64,000 bases of DNA from Synechococcus sp. MU1642 (GCF_020514115.1 NZ_VTKZ01000008.1:1-64000), one strand, 5' to 3'. Positions 27,018 to 35,522 are shown, counted from the stretch's first letter. A program made the numbers and translations. Notes: generated from the letters alone by a model not told the origin.

Positions 27018-28445
27018 TTAATTCTTCGTTCTGCTTATTAGTGACAACTGCCCTGGAGTGATTGCTGCCCGCACCTTTGCTGCTGTCTTCTCACGCTGGA
27101 TAAAGCGCAAATAACGCTCCTCCAGCATCTTTGGCGACATATGACCGTTGTCCGCAAAATCCCGGATGTATTGCGTGGTACCGAGTTCTGGGTAGTCCTC
27201 CAAGGTCAAGCGGAACGCGGTATGGCGACAGGAGGTCCAATCAATCCCTTTGGTTGAAATACCTGCCTTCTCACACGCCTTCTTGAGAAGGAAGTTGATC
27301 GTCTCTCCAACGTTACTCTCGTTTTCGTTGCCTTCCGTTCTCTTGATGTGGGGAAAGTTCAACCACCCCAGTGGTTTCCTCTGGAGAATGCGGCGGACGT
27401 TCTCCAACGCATCTGGTCGGTAGGCATAAGTGTCGTACTTGCCCCTGTCGCCCTTCGTTTTCTCAAGGAAGCAGATAACCAGAGCTTCTCCCGCATCGGT
27501 CAGTTGCTCGCTGAACCACTCACTTCTCAACCGAGGAGCATCCTCACTTCGGAGGTAATAAAACCACCCCAAGTAGAGCGCGTCATACAAATCAACCCAG
27601 TTGCGTGAGTTCTGACGGTTCGTCTGGGTCCAAGGCAGTTCCCGATATTCCTCCGCCGTCAGAGACCGGCGAGCAGCACCACCAGACAGTTCGGCGACAA
27701 CGCGAACCAATTGCTCCCACTCCTGATGTGTGAAATGCCTCTTCTGACGCACGCTCTTCTTAATCGCAGGAAACTCAGGGCAGGACAGAGCGGGGAAATC
27801 TGCCTTCGCCTCTTTGAAGAGGTTGCGGATAAGGGTCTTGTATTGCCTTCTGGTCTCTTCTCCTGAGTTGCCCTTCGCTTCACAGTTCTCCCTTATGAGA
27901 CGGAAGAACTCCAAAAAGTCGTTGCTCGTGATCGCCTGAATGCTTTTGACAGTCGCCCAGGGTTGAACGCCTATGCCTGTGGTTCCGTTCCAAAGGTTCC
28001 GCTTGTCGCTCAACCAACGACTTCGGTTGTTCCTTGGTTCCAGTTTCGCCTTGGCACACCAACGCTCCCAATAGACCGACAGAGCGTGTTGCTTCTCCAC
28101 TTCCCACACTTGGGACTGTGAGAGGAGGTCCTGCCACTTCTTTTGAGAGGCAGCGACCGCGACCTTTGCTGCTTCCCAGGGGTCGGTGGTCCCGCAAGTT
28201 CCCTCTATATAGATGCGCTTGCCCCGCCCCCGATTGGTTTTGCCAGCAAACGGACGAGGGTCATCTACTTTCTCCGGCAGGAAGCGCCACTGGAGGTTCT
28301 TGGTCTTTCTGCTGTTCGCGCTGGGTTTTTGACGAACGACCGATAGAGAGGTGTGGGGGATATTCCCTTTGCCCCCCAGGTCGCGCACCACATTGAGGGT
28401 GTGAAGGGTGCCGTCTATCCATTCCTGTGGCAGCGACCGTCCCAT
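27018..28445 (-). CDS. Tyrosine-recombinase integrase of the island
   Basis: A 475-residue phage-type integrase, the likely enzyme for insertion at tRNA-Phe. The catalytic domain shows the first Arg region (YYLRSEDAPRLRSEWF), the RHT box (TSCRHTAFRLTLEDY), the GH box (DFADNGHMSPKMLEERY) and the nucleophile Tyr in EERYLRF. In box II the usual first His of HxxR is replaced (TSCR), as in some integrases. It lies about 170 bases inside attR and reads away from it. Confidence 0.9.
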   Translation of the reverse strand: MGRSLPQEWIDGTLHTLNVVRDLGGKGNIPHTSLSVVRQKPSANSRKTKNLQWRFLPEKVDDPRPFAGKTNRGRGKRIYIEGTCGTTDPWEAAKVAVAASQKKWQDLLSQSQVWEVEKQHALSVYWERWCAKAKLEPRNNRSRWLSDKRNLWNGTTGIGVQPWATVKSIQAITSNDFLEFFRLIRENCEAKGNSGEETRRQYKTLIRNLFKEAKADFPALSCPEFPAIKKSVRQKRHFTHQEWEQLVRVVAELSGGAARRSLTAEEYRELPWTQTNRQNSRNWVDLYDALYLGWFYYLRSEDAPRLRSEWFSEQLTDAGEALVICFLEKTKGDRGKYDTYAYRPDALENVRRILQRKPLGWLNFPHIKRTEGNENESNVGETINFLLKKACEKAGISTKGIDWTSCRHTAFRLTLEDYPELGTTQYIRDFADNGHMSPKMLEERYLRFIQREKTAAKVRAAITPGQLSLISRTKN

Positions 28446-28511
28446 AGAGTTCCACTACCGAAACACCTTCCAGGAGTGGTTCGGACCTACCGCAAATCAA
28501 CCCGATGGTAT

Positions 28512-28529
28512 GGGAGCGGTATGGGAGCA
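28512..28529 (+). repeat. Right GGGAGC pair, possible integrase arm site
   Basis: GGGAGCG at 28512 and GGGAGCA at 28523 repeat with 11-base spacing, as at the left end. The pair is about 84 bases from attR. Confidence 0.5.
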
Positions 28530-28541
28530 GCAAGCAAAAAC

Positions 28542-28562
28542 GCCCAAAAAGGGCATTTTTTG
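28542..28562 (+). terminator. Short rightward terminator near attR
   Basis: GCCC AAAAA GGGC followed by ATTTTTT. It stands between the integrase start and the right attachment site. Confidence 0.55.
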
Positions 28563-28612
28563 TATCGTTGCTATACAGTTTGAGCGCTTAAAGGGGCAAA
28601 TTGTCGCAATGC

Positions 28613-28639
28613 CCCCAGTTCAAATCTGGGTCCTGGCAT
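28613..28639 (+). repeat. Right attachment site
   Basis: Exact 27-base copy of the tRNA-Phe 3' end, without the rest of the tRNA. It marks the right end of the island. Confidence 0.9.
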
Positions 28640-28660
28640 CACATCGATGCCAAAACTGCC

Positions 28661-28900
28661 GTGTCATTCATCTCTCCAGATGCAGGCACCGATCGTGTTT
28701 TCGACAACGCCGACAGTTTTGCCATGGTGTTCGACCGCACCTGGAAGCGTCTGAGGGGCAGCAACAAACCTGAGCTCAGCCAGGAGGAGCATCTCGAAGC
28801 CGTGCTCGAGGCGATGGCCGATCACCCCTTTCTGATCAGTTCCCCCGACATGGCACGCCAGGTGGCGGCCTTCCGGATTCGACTGCTGGAGCTGGCTTGA
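28661..28900 (+). CDS. Hypothetical protein downstream of the island
   Basis: A GTG at 28661 gives a 79-residue product (VSFISPDAGTDRVFDNADSF...FRIRLLELA). An ATG at 28601 would add 20 residues but lies on the island side and reads through attR, so the extra part cannot be ancestral. I recognise no family. In the empty locus this gene would directly follow tRNA-Phe. Confidence 0.6.
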   Translation: MSFISPDAGTDRVFDNADSFAMVFDRTWKRLRGSNKPELSQEEHLEAVLEAMADHPFLISSPDMARQVAAFRIRLLELA

Positions 28901-29383
28901 TCAGGCGGAGAGCAGATCGATCTGAGGATCATCCACATATTCCGTGTCATCGCTGAGGGCCTCGTCACTGAAGGTCTCGTCCTCGACACGGTCGATGTCC
29001 ATCTCCATCTCAGGGGTTTCTGAGATCTCCTGATCGTCCGCTTGTGAAGCCCCCTCGTCATGGGAATCAGCATGTAGCGCTACGACCTCGCCTGGGGTCA
29101 GACGATCCCGAAGCATCCGCACCTTCTCTTCGCTGGCCAGGAGCAGTTCACCGGCGTCATCACTGACCGCCGCGATCTCCGCATCCACCAGCTGCTGGCC
29201 CTCAATGTTGGCCAACCGCGTTTCCAGTTCCATCAAACGATCCGCCAGGGTTTCCACCACCTCACTGAGGCTGAGCAGGTGGGTGCACAGCTGTTGCTCG
29301 AACGCGGTGCGCGGGGAGGTGATGATCACCGGGCTGGCCTCGTGTTGAGAAATTTCGCTGATGGTATCGATGCTGAGCTTCAT
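28901..29383 (-). CDS. Hypothetical acidic coiled-coil protein
   Basis: A 160-residue product from MKLSIDTISEISQHEASP. The centre (TAFEQQLCTHLLSLSEVVET, then LADRLMELETRLANIEGQQL) is a likely coiled coil and the C-terminal third is very acidic. Start at 29383 chosen over 29425 because the extra residues are unlike the rest. Function unknown. Confidence 0.65.
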   Translation of the reverse strand: MKLSIDTISEISQHEASPVIITSPRTAFEQQLCTHLLSLSEVVETLADRLMELETRLANIEGQQLVDAEIAAVSDDAGELLLASEEKVRMLRDRLTPGEVVALHADSHDEGASQADDQEISETPEMEMDIDRVEDETFSDEALSDDTEYVDDPQIDLLSA

Positions 29384-29448
29384 GTCCACGGCCCTGGGAA
29401 AAGCCACGACTGGCCTACATTCCACAGGGCTTTCGAGCGATTGAAGAG

Positions 29449-30105
29449 ATGTCCAGGCTGAAGACAGGGCTGAAGGTCAGCGCCTGGGTCGCCATCTTCA
29501 TTGTTGCCGTCGTTTCTTTGCAGCGATACGGCATTGCTCCGCTGCAAAGCGCCGTGAACGACATGGGCATCTTGGCCCCACTCGGCCTATTCCTGCTGCG
29601 AGGGGTCAGCATCATCCTGCCGGCGCTGCCGAGTTCGGTGTATTCCCTGCTGGCCGGCTCGCTGCTGGGCTTCAAGGCGGGCTATCTCACGATCATCCTG
29701 TCGGACCTGGTGTTCTGCAGTGCGGCCTTCTTCATCGCCCGCCGCTGGGGACGCAGACCGGTGAGCCGTCTGGTGGGTGCCAGCGCAATGAAACGCATCG
29801 ATGGCTTCAGCAAGAACCAGCTGGAAGGCAACTTCTTTTTGATGACCGGCCTGCTGATGACCGGATTGTTTGATTTTCTCAGCTATGCCATCGGGATCAG
29901 CCGCACCCACTGGCGTCTCTTTGCCCCAGCCCTGCTGATCAGCGTGCTGATCAGCGATTCGATCCTCGTTGCTGTCGGCGCAGGTGCCGCTCAAGGCGCC
30001 AGCCTCACCCTGGGATTGGCACTGCTTGCCATGTTTGCTCTCGCCACCATCACAGGTCTGCTGAAAAAGAAATCCTTAGAGGTGTCCTCCGACAAGCACC
30101 TCTGA
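29449..30105 (+). CDS. DedA/TVP38-family membrane protein
   Basis: A 218-residue membrane protein with several hydrophobic helices. LPSSVYSLLAGSLLGFKAGY and IARRWGRRPVSRLVG fit the VTT domain (SNARE-associated, DedA/TMEM64). Members are lipid scramblases or transporters in other organisms. It precedes the phycobilisome cluster and is likely unrelated to it. Confidence 0.8.
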   Translation: MSRLKTGLKVSAWVAIFIVAVVSLQRYGIAPLQSAVNDMGILAPLGLFLLRGVSIILPALPSSVYSLLAGSLLGFKAGYLTIILSDLVFCSAAFFIARRWGRRPVSRLVGASAMKRIDGFSKNQLEGNFFLMTGLLMTGLFDFLSYAIGISRTHWRLFAPALLISVLISDSILVAVGAGAAQGASLTLGLALLAMFALATITGLLKKKSLEVSSDKHL

Positions 30106-30215
30106 CAGGGTCCTTCGGAGGATGACATCCGATCCATGTCGATTCCCACGAACCGCTGACGGGGTCGAGGAAATTCCTGGACACTGGTTACATTCGAGTT
30201 GATCGGCGTTTCTTG

Positions 30216-30641
30216 ATGAGCGCACTGGCAGATCCGAGAATTTCTGTCCTGCAGAACCAGGCCGGTAGCAGCGGTGAGCTGGATCTACCGGTGGGAGAGG
30301 GCTGTTTTCGGATCAACCTCCGTGATGAAAACATCGCGCTCTGGCAGGAAACATTGGACCAACACACCACGGCGGACAACCTTCTGCTGGCTTGCGAAGA
30401 AAGCAATGGGGATCTCAAGGACACCCGCCTGACCTGGGTGGTGGGATCTGCCATCCGTACAGCGACGGCCTCAAGCCCAGACGCCGTTGGCTGGCTTTTG
30501 TCGCAGTTGGGGGTACCAACAGACCTCACTGAAGCAGCCATCACACGTTGCCCTGGGTTGGGGGACGACCTGGTGTGGGCCTTCTACCTGGAACGCCACG
30601 GCTGGCTGATCGCCACACCGGTGGCCAGCGTCAACCCTTGA
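30216..30641 (+). CDS. Hypothetical protein at the edge of the phycobilisome cluster
   Basis: A 141-residue soluble product (MSALADPRISVLQNQAGSSG). No domain recognised. Its stop overlaps the TTG start of the phycobiliprotein-like gene (TTGA), so the two are probably co-translated and may act together. An upstream TTG at 30213 is an alternative start. Confidence 0.65.
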   Translation: MSALADPRISVLQNQAGSSGELDLPVGEGCFRINLRDENIALWQETLDQHTTADNLLLACEESNGDLKDTRLTWVVGSAIRTATASSPDAVGWLLSQLGVPTDLTEAAITRCPGLGDDLVWAFYLERHGWLIATPVASVNP

Positions 30642-31213
30642 ACTTCCACAACATCGACTTCAAGACCTTGGTGCAGACCGCACAGGTTCAAGGACTGAGC
30701 ATCAACCAAGATTTGCCGCAGGCGACGCGCAACATTCTTGAGCGTGCGGATCAAGCCCAATGCCAACTAACGGCCGATGACCTTGTCACGATCTGCCAGC
30801 TCTCCGGCATGGATGACTCGCTCCCCGGCAGCCTGATCCATCGGTCGGATCAACTAGTGAACCAGGCACGGGGACATCTGCTTGAAACCCAGCCGCATCT
30901 GGTGCAACCGGGCGGGGCTCTCTACCCGCAGGACAGAGCAGATGCCTGCTGGCGCGACTGTTGGAATTTTCTACGCGTGATCATCTACGCGGTGGCCTGC
31001 AACCAGAGCTGCTTTACACATCCGAGCGGCATGGCCGCCCTTAGAGAGCTATACAGACGAATGAACGTGCCCATCGAGGGGATGAACATAGCCCTCGGTC
31101 AGCTCAAAGAGAAGGCCCTAGAAGGGGTCTCGCGATCAAACGACCGTCAGTTGATCCACGACTGCTTCCAGCACTTACACGCCGAGCTCAACAAATCTGC
31201 AGTTAAGAGCTGA
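30638..31213 (+). CDS. Phycobiliprotein-like protein of unknown role
   Basis: A 191-residue product from a TTG coupled to the previous gene. It aligns with phycobiliprotein beta chains: HLLETQPHLVQPGGALYPQD matches the [20 protein letters not shown] region of the phycocyanin beta chain, and ADACWRDCWNFLRVIIYAVA matches the [20 protein letters not shown] segment that carries the bilin cysteine (Cys-82). RELYRRMNVPIEG follows the same helix order. The bilin Cys and Arg-Asp are kept, but identity is low. It may bind bilin or act as an assembly factor. Confidence 0.7.
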   Translation: MNFHNIDFKTLVQTAQVQGLSINQDLPQATRNILERADQAQCQLTADDLVTICQLSGMDDSLPGSLIHRSDQLVNQARGHLLETQPHLVQPGGALYPQDRADACWRDCWNFLRVIIYAVACNQSCFTHPSGMAALRELYRRMNVPIEGMNIALGQLKEKALEGVSRSNDRQLIHDCFQHLHAELNKSAVKS

Positions 31214-31284
31214 TAAGCACCACCACCAAATTTTTTTGATCAAGAGAGGATTACTCCCAAGTATTTCTACTCACGGAGCACCCC

Positions 31285-32043
31285 ATGGCCATCCCGCTTC
31301 TTGGGTACCCGCTCAACACCCAAAACGGTCGCGTTAGCAACCTGGCCGGCGACAACAGCACCATCAATCCCCCAACGTATGCCTCCTCTGCAGCGGGCGA
31401 TGACAGCGCCAGAACAGACATAGACAGCTTGATTGAACAGGCCTATCGCCAAGTCTTCTTCCATGCGATGCGCAGTGATCGCGAACCGTTCCTGGAATCA
31501 CAGCTCCGGAGCGGCAACATCACGGTTCGGGATTTCATCCGAGGTCTTCTGCTTTCGGAACGCTTCCAGCAGGGCTACTACCAGTGCAACTCGAACTACC
31601 GGATGGTGGATCAGGTGGTGGGACGCGTGCTCGGGCGCCCGACCCATGGCGACGCCGAACGCCGGGCCTGGTCGATCGTGATCGGAGAGAGGGGCTTTAC
31701 CGCCTTCGTCGACGCCCTGCTCGACGGCCCGGAATACATGAACTGCTTCGGGTACGACCTGGTTCCTCAGCAACGTTCACGCGTTCTGCCCGGGCGGCCC
31801 CTTGGGGAAATCCCGATCTACCAACAATTCCCGCGCTACGGAACCGACTGGCGCGACGCCCTTCAAGATCGGGCGCCTATCCATCAGGGTGCGCAGTCAG
31901 AGCGACTGGAGGTTGCTGCCACTTGGTTGAACGAGGAACCCCCTGCTTTCGCTCTCAAGCTCTGGCTCGGCCTGTTTGCCGTCGGTGGATTCGAAATCGT
32001 GCGGGTGCTCTCTACCATCGTTGTCGCGATGCTGCGCAACTGA
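31285..32043 (+). CDS. cpcG2: Rod-core linker CpcG2 with hydrophobic C terminus
   Basis: Phycobilisome linker of 252 residues. The Pfam PBS-linker domain spans about residues 45 to 180 (IEQAYRQVFFHAMRSDREPF, RDFIRGLLLSERFQ, YRMVDQVVGRVLGRPT). The last 30 residues form a membrane-like helix (LKLWLGLFAVGGFEIVRVLS then TIVVAML), as in CpcL-type linkers that anchor rods in the thylakoid. It opens the rod linker group. The motif AAGTATTTCTACTCACG ends 9 bases before its start. Confidence 0.88.
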   Translation: MAIPLLGYPLNTQNGRVSNLAGDNSTINPPTYASSAAGDDSARTDIDSLIEQAYRQVFFHAMRSDREPFLESQLRSGNITVRDFIRGLLLSERFQQGYYQCNSNYRMVDQVVGRVLGRPTHGDAERRAWSIVIGERGFTAFVDALLDGPEYMNCFGYDLVPQQRSRVLPGRPLGEIPIYQQFPRYGTDWRDALQDRAPIHQGAQSERLEVAATWLNEEPPAFALKLWLGLFAVGGFEIVRVLSTIVVAMLRN

Positions 32044-32044
32044 G

Positions 32045-32764
32045 ATGGTGATGCCCAAATCTGGGGCTCTAAATCTGCGTGAGTGGACGGCACCCGAAAC
32101 GTGCGGAACAACAAGCGCAGCCACAAATCCAGTCGATGCTCGAGGGGCTGACTGGAGCGGTCAGGACTTGGGAGACCTCGACCTAAGAAACGCCAAGCTC
32201 TGTCGCTCTGATCTGCGCGGCACAAACCTCAGCCAGTGCCAACTCGAAGGCGCTGATCTACGTCTGGCCCGTTACGACCAGGCCACCCTGGTGCCTGAGG
32301 GCTTCGCACTGAACACAAGCGGTGCCGTGGGCCCCGGCGCGAAGCTTAATGGGGCTTTTCTCAACAGCACAGATCTGCGCGGGATGGACCTCAGGGGAAG
32401 CGTGTTGATGGGCGCCTATCTGAGTGGTTCAGATCTGAGTGGAGCTTTGCTCGATGGCGTTTCTTTAGCAGGCGCTGACCTGCGATCAGCCACGTTTCGC
32501 GGAGCCATGTGCCGGGGGACCCGCTTCGGAACCTGCGAGATGGACATGGCCGATCTTCGCGGGGCCAACCTGGAGGGGGCAGCTCTTGAAACGGTGACGT
32601 CGATTCGGGGGGCAGACTTTTCGCTCTGCACCGGACTTGAGGATCAAATTGGTGCTCTGCTCGGTCGATCCGTCCAAGAACTCGACTGCTGGAATCCGAT
32701 GACACGCTCCACGACAAGGGCGAGCCTTGAGTCCCTGATCAAGGAGCAAGGGCAGGACGCCTAA
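32045..32764 (+). CDS. Pentapeptide-repeat protein
   Basis: A 239-residue product with repeated A(D/N)LRG units (DLGDLDLRNAKLCRSDLRGT, DLRGMDLRGSVLMGAYLSGS and more) that form a right-handed beta helix. It starts 2 bases after cpcG2 and sits among linker genes in other marine Synechococcus too. Function unknown. Two ATGs (32045 and 32051) are possible. Confidence 0.8.
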   Translation: MVMPKSGALNLREWTAPETCGTTSAATNPVDARGADWSGQDLGDLDLRNAKLCRSDLRGTNLSQCQLEGADLRLARYDQATLVPEGFALNTSGAVGPGAKLNGAFLNSTDLRGMDLRGSVLMGAYLSGSDLSGALLDGVSLAGADLRSATFRGAMCRGTRFGTCEMDMADLRGANLEGAALETVTSIRGADFSLCTGLEDQIGALLGRSVQELDCWNPMTRSTTRASLESLIKEQGQDA

Positions 32765-32936
32765 AGCGAGCCATTTGCATCCAAACTTTTCCTACAGAAC
32801 CCGCCGAGATCGCCGTCACGGCGTAGGAATCAGCCCGTGACGCAACAGTCGGACACAATTGATTGAGGTTTATAAAGAATGCTCTTCGGGCGTGAGCTTC
32901 TGAAGGACTATTAGTCGAACCAATGCGTGTGAATTC

Positions 32937-33821
32937 ATGCCTTTCGGTCCAGCCTCGCTTCTAGGGGTCGAACGCTTCTCTGAAGAGAGTGAAGCCCCTC
33001 TCGAGCTGATCCCAGGCGATGAGGACGCCAGGAAAGAACAGATCATCCGGGCCGTTTACAAGCAAGTGCTTGGCAACGCTTATGTGATGGACAGCGAGCG
33101 GCAGATCGTCGAAGAGTCGCAGTTCAAGCTCGGTGAAATCAGCGTCCGTGAGCTGGTGGGTCGCATTGCCAAAAGCGAGCTGTACCGCAGCCGCTTCTTT
33201 GATAACTGCGCGCGATACCGCTACATCGAGCTGGCCTTCCGCCATCTTCTCGGTCGCGCACCTGCTGACTACTCGGAAATGCGTGAGCACGCCGATCGCC
33301 TAGACAGCCAAGGGTATGAGGCTGATATCGACAGCTTCCTGAACAGCTCGGAATACCAAAACACCTTCGGCGAATGGACGGTCCCCTATCAGCGGGGCTG
33401 GAAGACCGAAAGCTGTGCCACCTTGCAGGAATTCACCTGGAGCTTCCAGTTGCTGCGAGGCAACAGCAGCAGCAGCCTCAAGGGTGATCTGGCAGGCAAC
33501 AGGAGCAAGCTGGGCGGTTCGGCTTATCTGAACCGAGCCATTGCAGTGGTTCCCCCATCCTCCAAAGAGACCGCTGGATGGAGTTTCCGTCCCTCGACCA
33601 ACCTTCAGGACGCACCCACACGTCTTGGGGTTGGCGCAGGCGATCAAGGCATCACGTATCGGGTCGAAGTCACGGCTTACAAAGCCAACAATGTGAGGCG
33701 GATTTCCCGCTACACCCGAAGCAACCGCATCTTCTACGTGCCGTTCGACAAGCTCTCAGAGCAGTTCAAACGCATCCATAACGAAGGCGGCAAAATCGCC
33801 AGCATTACGCCGGTGACTTAA
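32937..33821 (+). CDS. cpeC: Phycoerythrin-I rod linker CpeC
   Basis: A 294-residue linker with one PBS-linker domain (about residues 30 to 155: QIIRAVYKQVLGNAYVMDSE, YRYIELAFRHLLGRAP, SEYQNTFGEWTVPYQRG). A CpcD domain follows at the end (ITYRVEVTAYKANNVRRISR...IHNEGGKIASITPV). It lies first in a cpeC-mpeD-cpeE-cpeS-cpeT-cpeR series like the freshwater cpeCDESTR operon. CpeC rather than MpeC-like because the N-terminal cysteine extension is absent. Confidence 0.88.
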   Translation: MPFGPASLLGVERFSEESEAPLELIPGDEDARKEQIIRAVYKQVLGNAYVMDSERQIVEESQFKLGEISVRELVGRIAKSELYRSRFFDNCARYRYIELAFRHLLGRAPADYSEMREHADRLDSQGYEADIDSFLNSSEYQNTFGEWTVPYQRGWKTESCATLQEFTWSFQLLRGNSSSSLKGDLAGNRSKLGGSAYLNRAIAVVPPSSKETAGWSFRPSTNLQDAPTRLGVGAGDQGITYRVEVTAYKANNVRRISRYTRSNRIFYVPFDKLSEQFKRIHNEGGKIASITPVT

Positions 33822-33875
33822 GCCACATCCGAATTCCTCTCGACGCTCACGACCATCTCTCCCCTCACCAAAACA

Positions 33876-35522
33876 ATGGCCAGCACGCAATCTTCCCTTG
33901 GTTTCGGCGCAACAAGCAAGTGGAATGATCCCGTTCGCTTCCAGCGCAAGGGAGTAGACCAAACCGCTGCTCTCACCATTGGTGAGTTCCTGAAGCAATC
34001 GTGTGATCAGATGGCGATTGGGGTTGGTCCCCGGAGTCACGCTGACTGCCCCCATCGCGTCACAAGCGAGTGCTACAGCCCAGAAGATGTGGCGTCACTG
34101 GAAACGGTGATCAGTGCTTCATATCGACAGGTTTTTGGCAACGCCCATGTGATGGATTTCGAGCGTTGCTCGGAATTGGAAGCTCAGCTTCGAGACGGTC
34201 GTTTGACCGTGCGTGAATTCGTTCGTGGTCTGGCCAAGTCCAGCTTCTACAAGGACCGTTTCTTCAGAAGCGTTGCCCCACAGCGGGGTGTCGAGCTGAC
34301 GTTCAAGCATCTGTTGGGCCGAGCACCTGAAACACAGGCCGAGATCTCAGCGAAAATCGCCCTGCAGGCAGAGCACGGTCACGACGGTCTGGTCGACAGC
34401 ATTGTCGACTCTGCGGAGTACCTCGAGGTCTTCGGAAGCGACGTGGTGCCCTATGCCCGTTCATGGTCTTCACCCGCTGACCTATCGACAGCTGCCTTCC
34501 CGATGCTGGCCGCTCTTCAAAAGAGTTTTGCTGGCAGTGATAGTGCCCGCGGTGCAGGTCCGGCGCTAACCCGCAGCCTTGCCAATGGCGTGGCTCCGCG
34601 GATTAGCCTGCCTAGTCAGCCGGTTGGCTTGCGTCCATCGTCTGGAAGTTACACCTCCACGCAATTCAGCTCCAAGACACCTGGAATCACTTCAGGAAAA
34701 GACTCTGGACCCATGCGTGGGGATGTGTATGTCACCTTCGGTCTTGGCCAGCGGGAGCAAGAGACCTACCAACGTTGTCCTGGTGATGGCCCCGATCAAC
34801 TCGCAGCACTGATTCGTTCCACTTACAAGCAAGTGATGGGCAACCCCCATCTGATGGAGTTCGAACGGGTGGGTTCCGCGGAGAGCAAATTCATCGACGG
34901 CTACCTGAGCACACGTGAATTCGTTCGTGCCGTTGGCCTGTCAGCCGAATACAAGCGCCGCTTCTTCGAAACGAGTGCGCCCTATCGATTTATCGAGCTG
35001 AACTTTAAACATTTCCTGGGAAGAGCTCCACAGTCCCAAGCCGAAATCAGCGAGCACACAAAGATCCTCGCCGAAGGTGGCTACGAGGCTGAAATCTCCA
35101 GCTATGTCGATAGCGCGGAATACCAGAACACATTTGGTGAAGACACAGTTCCATACGCACGAATCCTCACCGAAAGCGGTCGTTCTCAGGTTGACTTCAA
35201 TCGTCAACTGAGCCTCGCAGAAGGATTTGCGGCGAGCGATACGGTACTCGGCAGCTCCGCTTTGGTGAGTTCGGTGGCCACAGGTCTGGCTCCAAGCGGC
35301 TGGAGCAAAACCACCAGCCGGGCAAACCGCACCGGCACCCAATCAGGCGCACCCGATCCGACCAAGAAGCGTTTCCGCATTGTTGTTGCTTCTCAGGCAG
35401 CTCGTTCACGTCAACGCACAGCTGGTAACAGCTACGTCGTGTCCGGAAAGGACATGAGCAGCCAAATGAAGTACATCCATGCACGCGGAGGCAAGATCGT
35501 TTCCATCACTGAGGTGATGTAA
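33876..35522 (+). CDS. mpeD: Fused PE-II/PE-I rod linker MpeD
   Basis: The 548-residue protein has two PBS-linker domains and a C-terminal CpcD domain (RFRIVVASQAARSRQRTAGN, then IHARGGKIVSITEVM). Its N-terminal half resembles MpeC (SCDQMAIGVGPRSHADCPHR, a cysteine-bearing extension that in MpeC-type linkers carries phycourobilin), while the second half resembles CpeD. The length equals that reported for MpeD of strain WH8102, described as such a fusion. It lies between cpeC and cpeE. Confidence 0.92.
   Translation: MASTQSSLGFGATSKWNDPVRFQRKGVDQTAALTIGEFLKQSCDQMAIGVGPRSHADCPHRVTSECYSPEDVASLETVISASYRQVFGNAHVMDFERCSELEAQLRDGRLTVREFVRGLAKSSFYKDRFFRSVAPQRGVELTFKHLLGRAPETQAEISAKIALQAEHGHDGLVDSIVDSAEYLEVFGSDVVPYARSWSSPADLSTAAFPMLAALQKSFAGSDSARGAGPALTRSLANGVAPRISLPSQPVGLRPSSGSYTSTQFSSKTPGITSGKDSGPMRGDVYVTFGLGQREQETYQRCPGDGPDQLAALIRSTYKQVMGNPHLMEFERVGSAESKFIDGYLSTREFVRAVGLSAEYKRRFFETSAPYRFIELNFKHFLGRAPQSQAEISEHTKILAEGGYEAEISSYVDSAEYQNTFGEDTVPYARILTESGRSQVDFNRQLSLAEGFAASDTVLGSSALVSSVATGLAPSGWSKTTSRANRTGTQSGAPDPTKKRFRIVVASQAARSRQRTAGNSYVVSGKDMSSQMKYIHARGGKIVSITEVM

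Larger units (their letters stand above)
20724..28639. mobile_element. Integrated genomic island in tRNA-Phe
   Basis: About 7.9 kb lies between two exact 27-base copies of the tRNA-Phe 3' end (20724 to 20750 and 28613 to 28639). A tyrosine integrase gene is next to the right end. Cargo is mostly small unknown genes, broken genes, and a duplicated recombinase-linked module. No replication, capsid, conjugation or clear defence gene is seen, so it looks like a decayed satellite-like or integrative element. Excision would give a circle of 7,889 bases. Confidence 0.9.
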
